From Nesterenkonia lacusekhoensis (GTDB lineage: Bacteria; Actinomycetota; Actinomycetes; Actinomycetales; Micrococcaceae): 64,000 nucleotides of DNA. Of the stretch, positions 36,334 through 44,625 are shown piece by piece. The DNA is taken from contig NZ_JAGINX010000001.1 in assembly GCF_017876395.1 (NCBI RefSeq), positions 2,480,001 to 2,544,000 on the forward strand, in the 5' to 3' direction. The first letter of the stretch is position 1. Each line of letters starts with the position of its first letter. Under the pieces are notes generated by a model. The model did no database searches, had not been told where the DNA came from, and saw nothing but the letters and a program-made list of their open reading frames with translations. Both the position numbers and the translations under genes were made by a program.

Positions 36334-36573
36334 ATGGCAAAGGCTGAACTGAAGAAGCCGAAGCCCAAGGCGAACCCGCTGAAGGCTGCTGACATCAAGG
36401 TCATCGATTACAAGGACACCGCCCTGCTGCGGAAGTTCATTTCCGACCGAGGCAAGATCCGCGCACGCCGGGTGACCGGCGTGTCCGTCCAGGAGCAGCG
36501 GAAGATCGCTCAGGCGATCAAGAACGCCCGCGAGGTGGCTCTGCTGCCTTACTCCGGCGCTGGCCGCGGCTGA
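36334..36573 (+). CDS. rpsR: 30S ribosomal protein bS18
   Basis: The 79-residue protein has a basic N-terminus ([11 protein letters not shown]) and then [40 protein letters not shown] and [13 protein letters not shown], the full bS18 signature. No CXXC zinc motif is present at the N-terminus, so this is the zinc-independent form. It follows ssb by 69 bp. Confidence 0.97.
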   Translation: MAKAELKKPKPKANPLKAADIKVIDYKDTALLRKFISDRGKIRARRVTGVSVQEQRKIAQAIKNAREVALLPYSGAGRG

Positions 36574-36601
36574 TCGGACTGAGGAAGGAAAGGAACACAC
36601 C

Positions 36602-37054
36602 ATGGCAAAGCTCATCCTGACTCAGGAAGTGACCGGTCTCGGCGCTGCCGGCGACGTCGTCGAGGTCAAGAACGGCTACGCACGCAACTACCTGCTGCCC
36701 CGCGGCTACGCAATGACGTGGACCAAGGGCGGCGAGAAGGACGTCGAGCGTCTGCGCGCGGCCCGTCAGGCCCGCGAGATCGCGACCGTCGAGGAGGCGC
36801 AGCAGATCGCTGAGAAGCTGCAGTCCCAGCCGGTCAAGATCGCTGTGAAGACCGGCGAGAACGGCCGCCTGTTCGGCACCGTCGGCGCCGCTCACGTCGC
36901 TGAGGGCGTTGAGGCCGCAGGCCTCGGCTCCATCGACAAGCGCACCGTCGAGATCCCCGAGCGGGTCAAGACGACCGGCAACTACACCGCAACGGTGAAG
37001 CTGCACGCCGATGTCACCGCCACCGTCGACCTGCAGGTCGTCGCTGAGAAGTGA
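36602..37054 (+). CDS. rplI: 50S ribosomal protein bL9
   Basis: The 150-residue two-domain protein starts [20 protein letters not shown] and [20 protein letters not shown], the bL9 signature. A long connecting helix (about 45-80) follows, and then the C-terminal domain with [16 protein letters not shown] and [16 protein letters not shown]. Last gene of the rpsF operon, followed by a strong terminator. Confidence 0.97.
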   Translation: MAKLILTQEVTGLGAAGDVVEVKNGYARNYLLPRGYAMTWTKGGEKDVERLRAARQAREIATVEEAQQIAEKLQSQPVKIAVKTGENGRLFGTVGAAHVAEGVEAAGLGSIDKRTVEIPERVKTTGNYTATVKLHADVTATVDLQVVAEK

Positions 37055-37106
37055 TCATCATGGCTGAGGACGGCCCTCGCTGAGGGCTGATCCGGCAGTG
37101 AGCAGA

Positions 37107-37140
37107 AGCGGCCCCGGGACATGATCCCGGGGCCGCTTTT
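37107..37140 (+). terminator. Rho-independent terminator after rplI
   Basis: AGCGGCCCCGGGA...TCCCGGGGCCGCT with a short loop, followed by TTTTCTGTG. Confidence 0.95.
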
Positions 37141-37163
37141 CTGTGCGCTGGGGCGCTGCGCGC

Positions 37164-37243
37164 GTGGGTGATCAGAAAAACCCATCTCGGGGGCCGAAAC
37201 CACGGCGTGTCGCGCTGAGCAGTGGGTTTTATTGATCACCCAC
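37164..37243. repeat. Long inverted repeat between rplI and glsA
   Basis: Two 21-bp arms at 37164-37184 and 37223-37243 share GTGGGTGATCA...AAAACCCA with two mismatches and enclose 38 bp. They lie 24-57 bp beyond the rplI terminator and 40 bp before glsA. Function unknown: a second terminator, a regulatory structure for glsA or a small mobile repeat. Confidence 0.7.
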
Positions 37244-37282
37244 GGATGAAAGTGGCGGAGTCGGCGTCGTAGCCTGGGTGGC

Positions 37283-38413
37283 ATGTCCCAGTCAGATTCC
37301 CAGCAGCCCCAGCAGAGCCAGGCCGAGCCCACCGACGTCATCGAGACTGCGGCCCACCAGCCGCATCCCGAGGAGATCGACGCCCCGGAGGACGTCCATG
37401 ACGATGCGATGGGCACCTACCTCGCCGAGATCCTGGAGCACACAGCCGCGGACACCTCCGGAGCGGTGGCGGACTACATCCCGCAGCTTCGCGCTGTGGA
37501 TCCGGGGCTGCACGCCCTGGCGGTGACCACGGCCGACGGAGTCAGCCATTCGGCCGGCGACGACGGCCACCAGTTCACCATCCAGTCGATCTCCAAGGCC
37601 TTCGTCTACGCCATGGCCGTGGATGACCTGGGCCTGGACCAGGTGATCACCGCAGTGGGGATGGAGCCCTCGGGGGAAGCGTTCAACGAGATGTCGCTGG
37701 AGGGCGGCACCGGACGCCCGCTGAACCCCATGATCAACGCCGGGGCCATAGCGGTGCACCCGCTGCTGGACGGCTCCGAGCATGATCCCATGGCCGGCGG
37801 CCGGGAGCACCACACCCGCACTGAGGCGGTCCGGCGGCGCACTGCGCGGATCGTGGAGGGGCTCTCCTGCTTCGCAGGCCGCGAGCTGACCGTGGACTTC
37901 GCCTCAGCGGACTCGGAATACGACTCCGCCCACCGCAATCTGGCCATCGCCCATATGCTGCGCATCCACGAGATCATCACCGGAGAGCCGGCCGAGGCGG
38001 TGCGCGGCTACCTGGACCAGTGCTCGGTGCTGGTGACCGTGAAGGACATCGCGCTGATGGCTGCCACCCTGGCGAACAACGGGGTGAACCCGGTGACCCT
38101 GGAGCGGGCCTGCTCCCAGGAGGCCGCCCGGCTGACGCTGTCGGTGATGGCCACCTGCGGGATGTATGACGCCTCCGGCCGCTGGCTGGCGCGGATCGGC
38201 ATCCCGGCGAAGTCCGGAGTCTCCGGCGGGATCATCGGCGTGCTGCCCGGTCAGGTGGGTATCGCCAGCTTCGCCCCACGCCTGGACGGTGCGGGCAACA
38301 GCGTCCAGGGCGTGGAGATGTTCGAGAAGCTCTCCTCCGAGATGGGCATGCACCTGATGAGCAACGAGCCGCGCTTCGGCGCCGTGGAGGAGGCGGACCC
38401 GGAGGAGGACTGA
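37283..38413 (+). CDS. glsA: Glutaminase
   Basis: This beta-lactamase-fold enzyme hydrolyses glutamine to glutamate and ammonia. The catalytic SxxK is in FTIQSISKAFVYAMAVDDLG (about residue 105), followed by GMEPSGEAFNEMSLEGGTGR and PLNPMINAGAIAVHPLL. Later blocks are DQCSVLVTVKDIALMAATLA and GIPAKSGVSGGIIGVLPGQV. The 376 residues include an acidic 50-residue N-terminal extension. Glutamate supply can serve osmoprotection. It is apparently monocistronic. Confidence 0.94.
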   Translation: MSQSDSQQPQQSQAEPTDVIETAAHQPHPEEIDAPEDVHDDAMGTYLAEILEHTAADTSGAVADYIPQLRAVDPGLHALAVTTADGVSHSAGDDGHQFTIQSISKAFVYAMAVDDLGLDQVITAVGMEPSGEAFNEMSLEGGTGRPLNPMINAGAIAVHPLLDGSEHDPMAGGREHHTRTEAVRRRTARIVEGLSCFAGRELTVDFASADSEYDSAHRNLAIAHMLRIHEIITGEPAEAVRGYLDQCSVLVTVKDIALMAATLANNGVNPVTLERACSQEAARLTLSVMATCGMYDASGRWLARIGIPAKSGVSGGIIGVLPGQVGIASFAPRLDGAGNSVQGVEMFEKLSSEMGMHLMSNEPRFGAVEEADPEED

Positions 38414-38427
38414 GCCTCCGTCAGCCC

Positions 38428-39546
38428 TCAGCTCTCCTTCTGCGTGCCTCCGGGGACCGGCTCGCGGCCTTCGGCCTTGCGGGCCTTGAGCAGCTCGTGG
38501 GTGGGCGGCTGCGGCGTGCCCTCGGGCTCACGGGCCGCGACCTCCTTGCGCAGCACCGGCACGACCTCCTCGCCCAGCATGTCGATCTGTTCCAGGACGG
38601 TCTTCAGCGGCAGGCCCGCATGGTCGATCAGGAAGAGCTGGCGCTGGTAGTCCCCGGCGTACTCGCGGAAGCTCAGCGTGCGCTCGATGACCTGCTCAGG
38701 CGTCCCCACGGTCAGCGGGGTCTGCTCGGTGAAGTCCTCCAGCGAGGGGCCGCCGCCGTAGACCGGGGCGTTGTCGAAGTAGGGCCGGAACTCGCGGACC
38801 GCATCCTGGGAGTTCCGCCGCATGAACACCTGGCCGCCCAGGCCCACGATGGCCTGTTCAGCGGTGCCGTGGCCATAGTGCTCGAAGCGCTCCCGGTAGA
38901 GGTCCACCATGCGTCCGGTGTGCTCCTTGTTCCAGAAGATGTTGTTGTGGAAGAAGCCGTCGCCGTAGTACGCGGCCTGCTCGGCGATCTCCGGAGAGCG
39001 GATGGATCCGTGCCAGACGAAGGGTGCGACGCCGTCCAGCGGGCGCGGAGTGGCGGTGAAGTTCTGCAGCGGGGTCCTGTACCGGCCCTGCCAGTCGACG
39101 CCCTCCTCGCGCCACAGCCGGTGCAGCAGCGCGTAGTTCTCCACGGCCAGCGGGATGCCGGAGCGGATGTCCTTGCCGAACCACGGATAGACCGGACCGG
39201 TGTTGCCGCGTCCCAGCGTCAGGTCCACGCGCCCGCCGGTGAGGTGCTGGACATAGGCGTAGTCCTCCGCGATGCGCACCGGGTCGGTGGTGGTGATCAG
39301 TGTGGTCGCCGTCGAGAGCTGCAGCCGTTCGGTCTGGGCGGCGACGTGAGCCATGAAGATCGGCGGGTTCGCCGGAGCGATGAAGGGCGGGTTGTGGTGC
39401 TGGCCGATCGCGAAGACGTCGAGGCCCACTTCCTCGGCCTTCTTCGCGATGGTCACGGTGGCCTGGATCCGTTCGTGCTCGGAGGGGGTCCGGCCCGTGG
39501 TGGGGTCCGGGGTGACGTCGCCGATGCTGAAGATGCCGAACTGCAT
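38428..39546 (-). CDS. LLM class flavin-dependent oxidoreductase
   Basis: This 372-residue luciferase-like monooxygenase starts MQFGIFSIGDVTPDPTTGRT. It has FAIGQHHNPPFIAPANP, ERLQLSTATTLITTTDPVRI, and ALTLGRG-like VDLTLGRGNTGPVYPWFGKD, the FMN/substrate barrel blocks. Such proteins oxidise small organic compounds with FMNH2; the substrate is unknown. A palindrome with TTCAA...TTGAA arms lies about 40 bp upstream, which suggests control by a repressor encoded elsewhere. Confidence 0.9.
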   Translation of the reverse strand: MQFGIFSIGDVTPDPTTGRTPSEHERIQATVTIAKKAEEVGLDVFAIGQHHNPPFIAPANPPIFMAHVAAQTERLQLSTATTLITTTDPVRIAEDYAYVQHLTGGRVDLTLGRGNTGPVYPWFGKDIRSGIPLAVENYALLHRLWREEGVDWQGRYRTPLQNFTATPRPLDGVAPFVWHGSIRSPEIAEQAAYYGDGFFHNNIFWNKEHTGRMVDLYRERFEHYGHGTAEQAIVGLGGQVFMRRNSQDAVREFRPYFDNAPVYGGGPSLEDFTEQTPLTVGTPEQVIERTLSFREYAGDYQRQLFLIDHAGLPLKTVLEQIDMLGEEVVPVLRKEVAAREPEGTPQPPTHELLKARKAEGREPVPGGTQKES

Positions 39547-40138
39547 GAGGAGCTCCTTGCTCGTGAGCCTGCGATCAGGGGTATTTCAAAATTGAAGTAT
39601 ACCAGGGTGTGGATAACGTGTGGATAAAAGGCGGCGAAAGGTGCCTATACACCCAACTCAGGGCAAACGACAACCCCTCACAGAGGGGGTGCTGTGGGGT
39701 GGGAAAAACCTTCAATTCACAGGTGTGTGGATACATCGTTCCAGGTCAGCGGGATATCGAGGGGTGAAGATCAAGTCTCTCCACAGAGTTGTTCCCATGT
39801 TCTGCACAGAACACGCCGTGCAGTCCACATCTTATCCACAGGGGTTGTGGGTCAGGCTATTGCCCCGGGCGAGAAGTCCCCATATCGTGTGAGGCGTCCC
39901 TCGCGCAGTGAGTGGGTATTGGCCGGCAGAAGTCGGCGTGCATCCGCTCCTGTGAACCCCCGGGGCGGCGCCCAGCCTCCCGGACGAGAACAGGGCCCGC
40001 GGCGTGTGCGGCCCCCTGCTCGAAGGACGGAATGCGCTTCGCGGCCGTCCGGTGAGCAGATGAGCGAGGGCCTGGTACGGATCGTCGGGCTCGGCGGCGA
40101 AGGGAAGGGAATCACGGCCGCGGTCGTGATTCTGCCGC
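39547..40138. other. Gene-free region with DnaA-box cluster
   Basis: No convincing coding sequence is seen in this 592-bp gap between two minus-strand genes. It contains perfect DnaA boxes at 39608-39616 and 39619-39627 (TGTGGATAA, minus orientation, 11 bp apart) and 39832-39840 (TTATCCACA). TGTGGATAC at 39726-39734 is a near match. The box-bearing half is clearly richer in A and T than its surroundings. The other half (39880-40138) is GC-rich and shows nothing recognisable. Possible roles are an auxiliary DnaA-titration site or origin element; see findings. Confidence 0.75.
39581..39602. promoter_or_regulatory. Candidate operator upstream of the LLM oxidoreductase
   Basis: An AT-rich near-palindrome, GTATTTCAAAATTGAAGTAT followed by AC, with TTCAA/TTGAA core arms, 35-56 bp upstream of the start. 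The form suits a MarR-type regulator; no regulator gene is adjacent. Confidence 0.5.
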
Positions 40139-40939
40139 TCAGCCCGGCGATCCGACGCTAACCGGATGGGCCGCCACGAAATCTGCCGTCCGCGTCGGCC
40201 ATGTGTTCAGATCCTCCGGCGTCTCCGCGATCCCCAGCTGCGCCTGCGGCAGCAGCCGCTGCAGCTCCTCCGCCGTCGAGACCGGATGGGCATGGTCATC
40301 CACCCAGGCCAGGATCTGCACGGGAACCTCGACGCCGACCACCTCGTCCTTCGGCGGAAGATCGGTCAGAGCTGCGCCCCGGAAGATCGAGGGCAGAAGC
40401 TCCTGGCTCACCGCCGGCACCCGTTCCCGGGGGCGGTCCGCCAGAGCCGGCGGCGGCAGCACCGAGGCACCGACGCGCACGAAGGCCCCGATGCCGCTGC
40501 CTTCCACCAGATCTGCGGACCTCCGGTAGCTCTCGGTCTGGGAGGCTCGGGTATCCCAGGCGGTGGGCGGGACCAGCAGAGTCAGCGAGGCGAAGCGCTC
40601 GGGATCCTTCAGCGCCGCATAGAGCAGAGTCGCGGTGCCCATCGAAGGGCCCGCGGCGTGGACCTGCTCACCGGGGCAGAGCTCATCGAGCAGGGCGAGC
40701 AGATCATCGGCCAGCCGCGGCCACAGATAGTCCTCCGGGACGGTGCGGCCGGTGGAGGAGCCGTGTCCGCGGGCGTCATAGCGCAGCACCTGGAAGCCGC
40801 TCAGCGCTCCACTCATATCCAGTCCTGCGCGGTGCTCACGTGAGGCGCAGGAGGTCAGACCGTGGAGCTGGACGAAGGTGGGACCGGCCCCGGTGATCTC
40901 ATAGGCGAGTTTCGCCCCGTCGGTCTGGAATATGCCCAC
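40139..40939 (-). CDS. Alpha/beta hydrolase
   Basis: An alpha/beta-hydrolase fold of 266 residues, with oxyanion segment TFVQLHGLTSCASREH, LRYDARGHGSSTG, nucleophile elbow AAGPSMGTATLLYAAL and acid-bearing loop ILAWVDDHAHPVS. The usual C-terminal catalytic histidine motif (GH-x-x) is not evident: the equivalent stretch reads LGIAETPEDLNTWPTRTADF. It may use the histidines of the DDHAHP loop or be inactive. The GTG at 40939 (VGIFQTDGAKLAYEITG) is preferred, since sequence upstream lacks protein character and overlaps the divergent gene. It is divergent from a condensation-domain protein. Confidence 0.82.
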   Translation of the reverse strand: MGIFQTDGAKLAYEITGAGPTFVQLHGLTSCASREHRAGLDMSGALSGFQVLRYDARGHGSSTGRTVPEDYLWPRLADDLLALLDELCPGEQVHAAGPSMGTATLLYAALKDPERFASLTLLVPPTAWDTRASQTESYRRSADLVEGSGIGAFVRVGASVLPPPALADRPRERVPAVSQELLPSIFRGAALTDLPPKDEVVGVEVPVQILAWVDDHAHPVSTAEELQRLLPQAQLGIAETPEDLNTWPTRTADFVAAHPVSVGSPG

Positions 40940-41026
40940 TGTTCCGCTGCCACCTCTTCGGTTCCGCTCGCCGCAGTGCTCTGCGCGGCGCTGATCCCAG
41001 CATCTCGCGGATGTGTAAACCTCAGG

Positions 41027-41039
41027 TTTCCCGCGCGAC
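41027..41039. promoter_or_regulatory. Candidate operator between the hydrolase and condensation genes
   Basis: AAACCTCAGGTTT is a perfect 6-bp inverted repeat about one central base, in the divergent gap and 37 bp from the condensation-gene start. The regulator is unknown. Confidence 0.4.
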
Positions 41040-41075
41040 ACATAGCGTACGCGAAGCCTCCCTAGACTGCGTGAT

Positions 41076-42461
41076 ATGCGGTTGACGAACGTCTCCCAGA
41101 TGCAGGTGCAGCCTGGCCGACTGCACAGCTGCGTGGTGACCGCCACGCCGGAGGACACTGAGCGGCTGCCCCTGTCCTTCGACCAGCGCCGTCACGTCAG
41201 CTTCGGCTCCAGGCCGGGCTCCTGGATGGCAGCGTCCTTCCGACTGCTGCATCCCACCGGGCTGGAGCAGATCGCCGAGGCCTGGGAGCACGTCCTGGGC
41301 CGCCACGGCACGCTGCGCTCGGTCTTCACCAGCGCGGAGGAGCCCGACGGCGGCGAGGACGGGGGACCGGCGGGAGCGCATGGGGACCGGACGGGCGGGC
41401 AGGGCCCGCAGCTGCGGCTCAGCCGTGCCGATCCCACCGGCAGCCGCTGGCAGCGGCTCACCGACGACGCCGCCCCGGCCGAGCTGAGGGCTGCGCTGCG
41501 GGATCTCTTCGACGTGGCCTGCGACCCTTTCGCCCAGCCCGCGCACCGGCTCTGCGTGGTGGAGCCCAGTCCGCAGGATCCTGAGCAGCAGGGCCCGCAG
41601 ATCATCATCGGAGCCGACCATGCCCACGTGGACGCCTGGTCCCTGCTGGTGCTGATCCGGGACCTGACCTCCTGCCTGGAGGACCTCGACGCCGGCCGCC
41701 CCCTGGGCGCCCGTCTGCCGGAGGCCGCCTCCTTCGCGGCCCACACCCGCCAGATGGCCGCCAAGCCCACCGCACCCGAGGAGATCACCGCGCGCTGGCG
41801 GGAGATCCTCGATGCCGGCGGGGGAGCCATGCCCAGCTTCCCGCTGAACCTCGGAGACCTCTCCGTTCCGAGGCAGGAGGTGGTGGAGGTCCGTGACGTC
41901 GTCGATGCCGAGGCGCTGGCCTTCCTCGAATCCCACGCCGCGCAGCAGGGGGTGCGGCTGATCGGCGTCGCCGTCTCTGTGATGACTCGTCTGGCGCGTG
42001 AACTGGCGGATCAGCCGCTGCGCACCGTCTTCCCGGTGCACAGTCGGGAGGATCCGCGCTGGTTCGACTCCGTGGGCTGGTTCATCACCAACTCGGTGCT
42101 GGAGAACGATGACGAGGGCTATGCCGCCAGCTACCGCACGGTCAAAGAGGCCATCCGGTTAGGCTCCTATCCGCTGGGGCCCATCATGGAGCCCTACGGT
42201 GGGATGCCTCAGGAGCCGGGGATGTTCGCGATGTCCTGGCTGGACCACCGCAAGCTGCCGGTCAACGTGGCTGAGGATCTGCAGCCCCAGCACGTCTCCG
42301 CGGTGATCCGCACCGACGGGGTGATGATCTGGTTCGTCATCAACGACTCCGGGATGCACCTGCGCTGCCGCTATCCGGACACCCGACAGGCTCGCCGCGC
42401 TATGCGCACGTGGTTGGCGGGGCTGGTCTATGGCCTGCGGGCCCCGCTGGAGGCGGGATGA
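41076..42461 (+). CDS. Stand-alone condensation-domain protein (acyltransferase-like)
   Basis: This 461-residue protein resembles NRPS condensation domains and PapA-type acyltransferases. The catalytic HxxxD is in IIIGADHAHVDAWSLLVLI, a variant of HHxxxDG with Ala in place of the last Gly. An N-terminal block is LPLSFDQRRHVSFGSRPGSW. The C-terminal half has RTVFPVHSREDPRWFDSVGW and IGWFxNxVP-like WFITNSVL, as expected for the second lobe. No adenylation or carrier domain is nearby. It would therefore act on a free or lipid acceptor, perhaps assembling an acylated product with the divergent hydrolase; that is inference. Confidence 0.75.
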   Translation: MRLTNVSQMQVQPGRLHSCVVTATPEDTERLPLSFDQRRHVSFGSRPGSWMAASFRLLHPTGLEQIAEAWEHVLGRHGTLRSVFTSAEEPDGGEDGGPAGAHGDRTGGQGPQLRLSRADPTGSRWQRLTDDAAPAELRAALRDLFDVACDPFAQPAHRLCVVEPSPQDPEQQGPQIIIGADHAHVDAWSLLVLIRDLTSCLEDLDAGRPLGARLPEAASFAAHTRQMAAKPTAPEEITARWREILDAGGGAMPSFPLNLGDLSVPRQEVVEVRDVVDAEALAFLESHAAQQGVRLIGVAVSVMTRLARELADQPLRTVFPVHSREDPRWFDSVGWFITNSVLENDDEGYAASYRTVKEAIRLGSYPLGPIMEPYGGMPQEPGMFAMSWLDHRKLPVNVAEDLQPQHVSAVIRTDGVMIWFVINDSGMHLRCRYPDTRQARRAMRTWLAGLVYGLRAPLEAG

Positions 42462-42528
42462 CACAGAGTGCAGCCGTGAGCCTGAGCCGAGCCCTGCGCC
42501 TGGGACGAGCCCCGCGGTCGGGTGGAGC

Positions 42529-43080
42529 TCAGTCCAGCCCGAGCTCCGACTTGGAGTAGGCGAAGAGATAGGGCACGCCGGCCTCCTGCTCGACGCGCTC
42601 CTTGGCACCGGTGTCCCGGTCCACCAGCACGGCCACGGCCTGGACCTCGCCGCCGGCCTTGCGCACGCCTTCCACGGCGGTCAGCGCAGAGCCACCGGTG
42701 GTGGAGGTGTCCTCGAGGATGACCACTGTGCGGCCCTCCACCGAGGGGCCCTCGACCTGGCGCTGCATGCCGTAGTCCTTCTGCGCCTTGCGCACCACGA
42801 AGGTGTCCACCAGGCGGCCCTGGCCCGCGGTGTGGTGCATGATCGCCGCACCGACGGGATCTGCGCCCATGGTCAGCCCGCCGGTGGCCTCAAAGCTGAC
42901 GCCGGCCTCGTCGAGCATCTCGGTCATCACAGCGCCCACCAGGGGAGCGGCCTCATGGTGCAGCGTGATGCGGCGCAGGTCCACGTAGTAGTCGGCTTCC
43001 TCTCCCGAGGAGAGAGTGACCTGTCCCCGGACGACGGCGAGCTCGGTGATCAGTTCCTGCAGGCGCGTGCGATGACTCAT
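42529..43080 (-). CDS. pyrE: Orotate phosphoribosyltransferase
   Basis: PyrE makes orotidine 5'-phosphate from orotate and PRPP in pyrimidine synthesis. The PRPP-binding loop is VVILEDTSTTGGSALTAVEG, LSSGEEADYYVDLRRITLHH is the orotate-site block, and FVVRKAQKDYGMQRQVEG is the flexible loop. The ATG at 43080 gives the usual 183 residues. It is separated from the rest of the pyrimidine genes and converges on the condensation gene. Confidence 0.95.
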   Translation of the reverse strand: MSHRTRLQELITELAVVRGQVTLSSGEEADYYVDLRRITLHHEAAPLVGAVMTEMLDEAGVSFEATGGLTMGADPVGAAIMHHTAGQGRLVDTFVVRKAQKDYGMQRQVEGPSVEGRTVVILEDTSTTGGSALTAVEGVRKAGGEVQAVAVLVDRDTGAKERVEQEAGVPYLFAYSKSELGLD

Positions 43081-43144
43081 GGGCGCCATCCTACTCATCC
43101 ACAGGGGCGCTCGAGCACTCGGCTCCACCCGGTATTGTGGAACG

Positions 43145-44506
43145 GTGAGTTCCGACGTCTATGACACCAGTGCGCCGGCCGGGGCGGAATCCCGCACCCC
43201 GCCGCAGGACATGGCCGCCGAGCAGTCCGTGCTGGGCGGCATGATGCTCTCCAAGGACGCCATCGCCGACGTCGTCGAGATCGTCCGCGGCCCCGACTTC
43301 TACCGGCCTGCCCACGAGATCATCTATGACGCCATCGTGGACCTCTACGGCCGCGGAGAGCCGGCCGACGTCGTCACGATCTCCGACCACCTGACCAAAC
43401 GTCAGGAGCTGCAGCGGATCGGCGGCCCGGCCTATCTGCACAACCTGGCACAGTCGGTCCCGACGGCGGCCAACGCCTCCTTCTACGCCGAGATCGTGCG
43501 GGAGCGCGCCATCCTGCGCCGCCTGGTGGAGGCCGGCACCAAGATCGTCCAATTGGGCCACGGCGCCGACGGCGAGGTCGACGCCATCGTCAATGAGGCC
43601 CAGTCGGAGATCTACAACGTCGCGGAGAACCGGCAGTCGGCCGACTACGTCTCCCTGGGTGAGGTACTGGTCCCCACGATCGATGAGATCGAGACCAACG
43701 CCTCCCACGACGGCGGCCTGACCGGCATCCCCACCGGCTTCCGGGAGCTCGATGAGCTCACCCACGGCTTCAGCGGCGGTCAGATGATCATCGTCGCGGC
43801 CCGTCCCGCGATGGGTAAATCCACCCTCGCTCTGGACTTCGCCCGCTCGGCCGCGGTGAACAACGGGATGACCGCAGCCTTCTTCTCCCTGGAGATGGGG
43901 CGCAATGAGATTGCGATGCGTCTGCTCTCCGCGGAGGCGCGCATCCAGTTCCAGGACCTGCGCAAGGGCGACATCCGGGATGAGGACTGGGACAAGATGT
44001 CCTTGGCGGTGGACCGGCTGAACGAGGTGCCGCTGTTCATCGATGACTCCCCGAACATGTCCCTGATGGAGATCCGCGCGAAGTGCCGCCGCCTCAAGCA
44101 GCGGAACAACCTGAAGCTGATCGTGCTGGACTACCTGCAGCTGCTCTCCTCCGGAAAGCGCGTGGAGTCCCGCCAGCAGGAGGTCTCGGAGTTCTCCCGA
44201 ACGCTGAAGCTGCTGGCCAAGGAGCTCGACGTCCCGATCATCGCGCTCTCGCAGCTGAACCGCGGTTCCGAGCAGCGCACCGATAAGCGTCCTCAGGTCT
44301 CCGACCTGCGTGAGTCCGGCTCCATCGAGCAGGACGCCGATATGGTCCTGCTGCTGCACCGCGATGAGGTCTATGACAAGGAGTCCCCGCGCGCCGGTGA
44401 GGCCGACATCATCGTGGCGAAGAACCGTGCCGGTCCGACGCGAGACATCGTCGTCGCCTTCCAGGGCCATTACGCCCGCTTCCAGGACATGGCTCAGGAC
44501 ATCTGA
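43145..44506 (+). CDS. dnaB: Replicative DNA helicase DnaB
   Basis: DnaB is the hexameric 5'-3' helicase of the replisome. The N-terminal domain starts PPQDMAAEQSVLGGMMLSKD. The RecA-like core begins TGIPTGFRELDELTHGFSGG with Walker A RPAMGKSTLALDFA (near residue 220), Walker B LKLIVLDYLQLLSS, and PIIALSQLNRGSEQRTDKRP followed by SDLRESGSIEQDADMVLLLH. The GTG at 43145 (VSSDVYD) yields 453 residues without an intein, although actinobacterial dnaB often has one. It is found downstream of rplI in many actinobacteria; here about 6 kb of other genes intervene. Confidence 0.96.
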   Translation: MSSDVYDTSAPAGAESRTPPQDMAAEQSVLGGMMLSKDAIADVVEIVRGPDFYRPAHEIIYDAIVDLYGRGEPADVVTISDHLTKRQELQRIGGPAYLHNLAQSVPTAANASFYAEIVRERAILRRLVEAGTKIVQLGHGADGEVDAIVNEAQSEIYNVAENRQSADYVSLGEVLVPTIDEIETNASHDGGLTGIPTGFRELDELTHGFSGGQMIIVAARPAMGKSTLALDFARSAAVNNGMTAAFFSLEMGRNEIAMRLLSAEARIQFQDLRKGDIRDEDWDKMSLAVDRLNEVPLFIDDSPNMSLMEIRAKCRRLKQRNNLKLIVLDYLQLLSSGKRVESRQQEVSEFSRTLKLLAKELDVPIIALSQLNRGSEQRTDKRPQVSDLRESGSIEQDADMVLLLHRDEVYDKESPRAGEADIIVAKNRAGPTRDIVVAFQGHYARFQDMAQDI

Positions 44507-44515
44507 GCACCTGAC

Positions 44516-44556
44516 AGCAGGAGCGCCCCGCGAACCTCTCGCAGGGCGCTCCTGCT
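44516..44556 (+). terminator. Hairpin after dnaB
   Basis: AGCAGGAGCGCCC pairs with GGGCGCTCCTGCT around a 15-nt loop, 10 bp after the stop. There is no T tract. Confidence 0.6.
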
Positions 44557-44625
44557 GCCTCCGGGGTGGGGCGGTTGATCGTGGCCGGGCGTCTTCGCCG
44601 AGAACACTCCGATAGGATCACCGCT

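Noticed and set aside
39620-40161. Plus-strand open frames in the DnaA-box region
   Set aside because: They contain the DnaA boxes, have no ribosome binding site and read as low-complexity basic sequence.
43091-44470. 459-codon frame antisense to dnaB
   Set aside because: dnaB is unambiguous, and the antisense frame has shadow composition.
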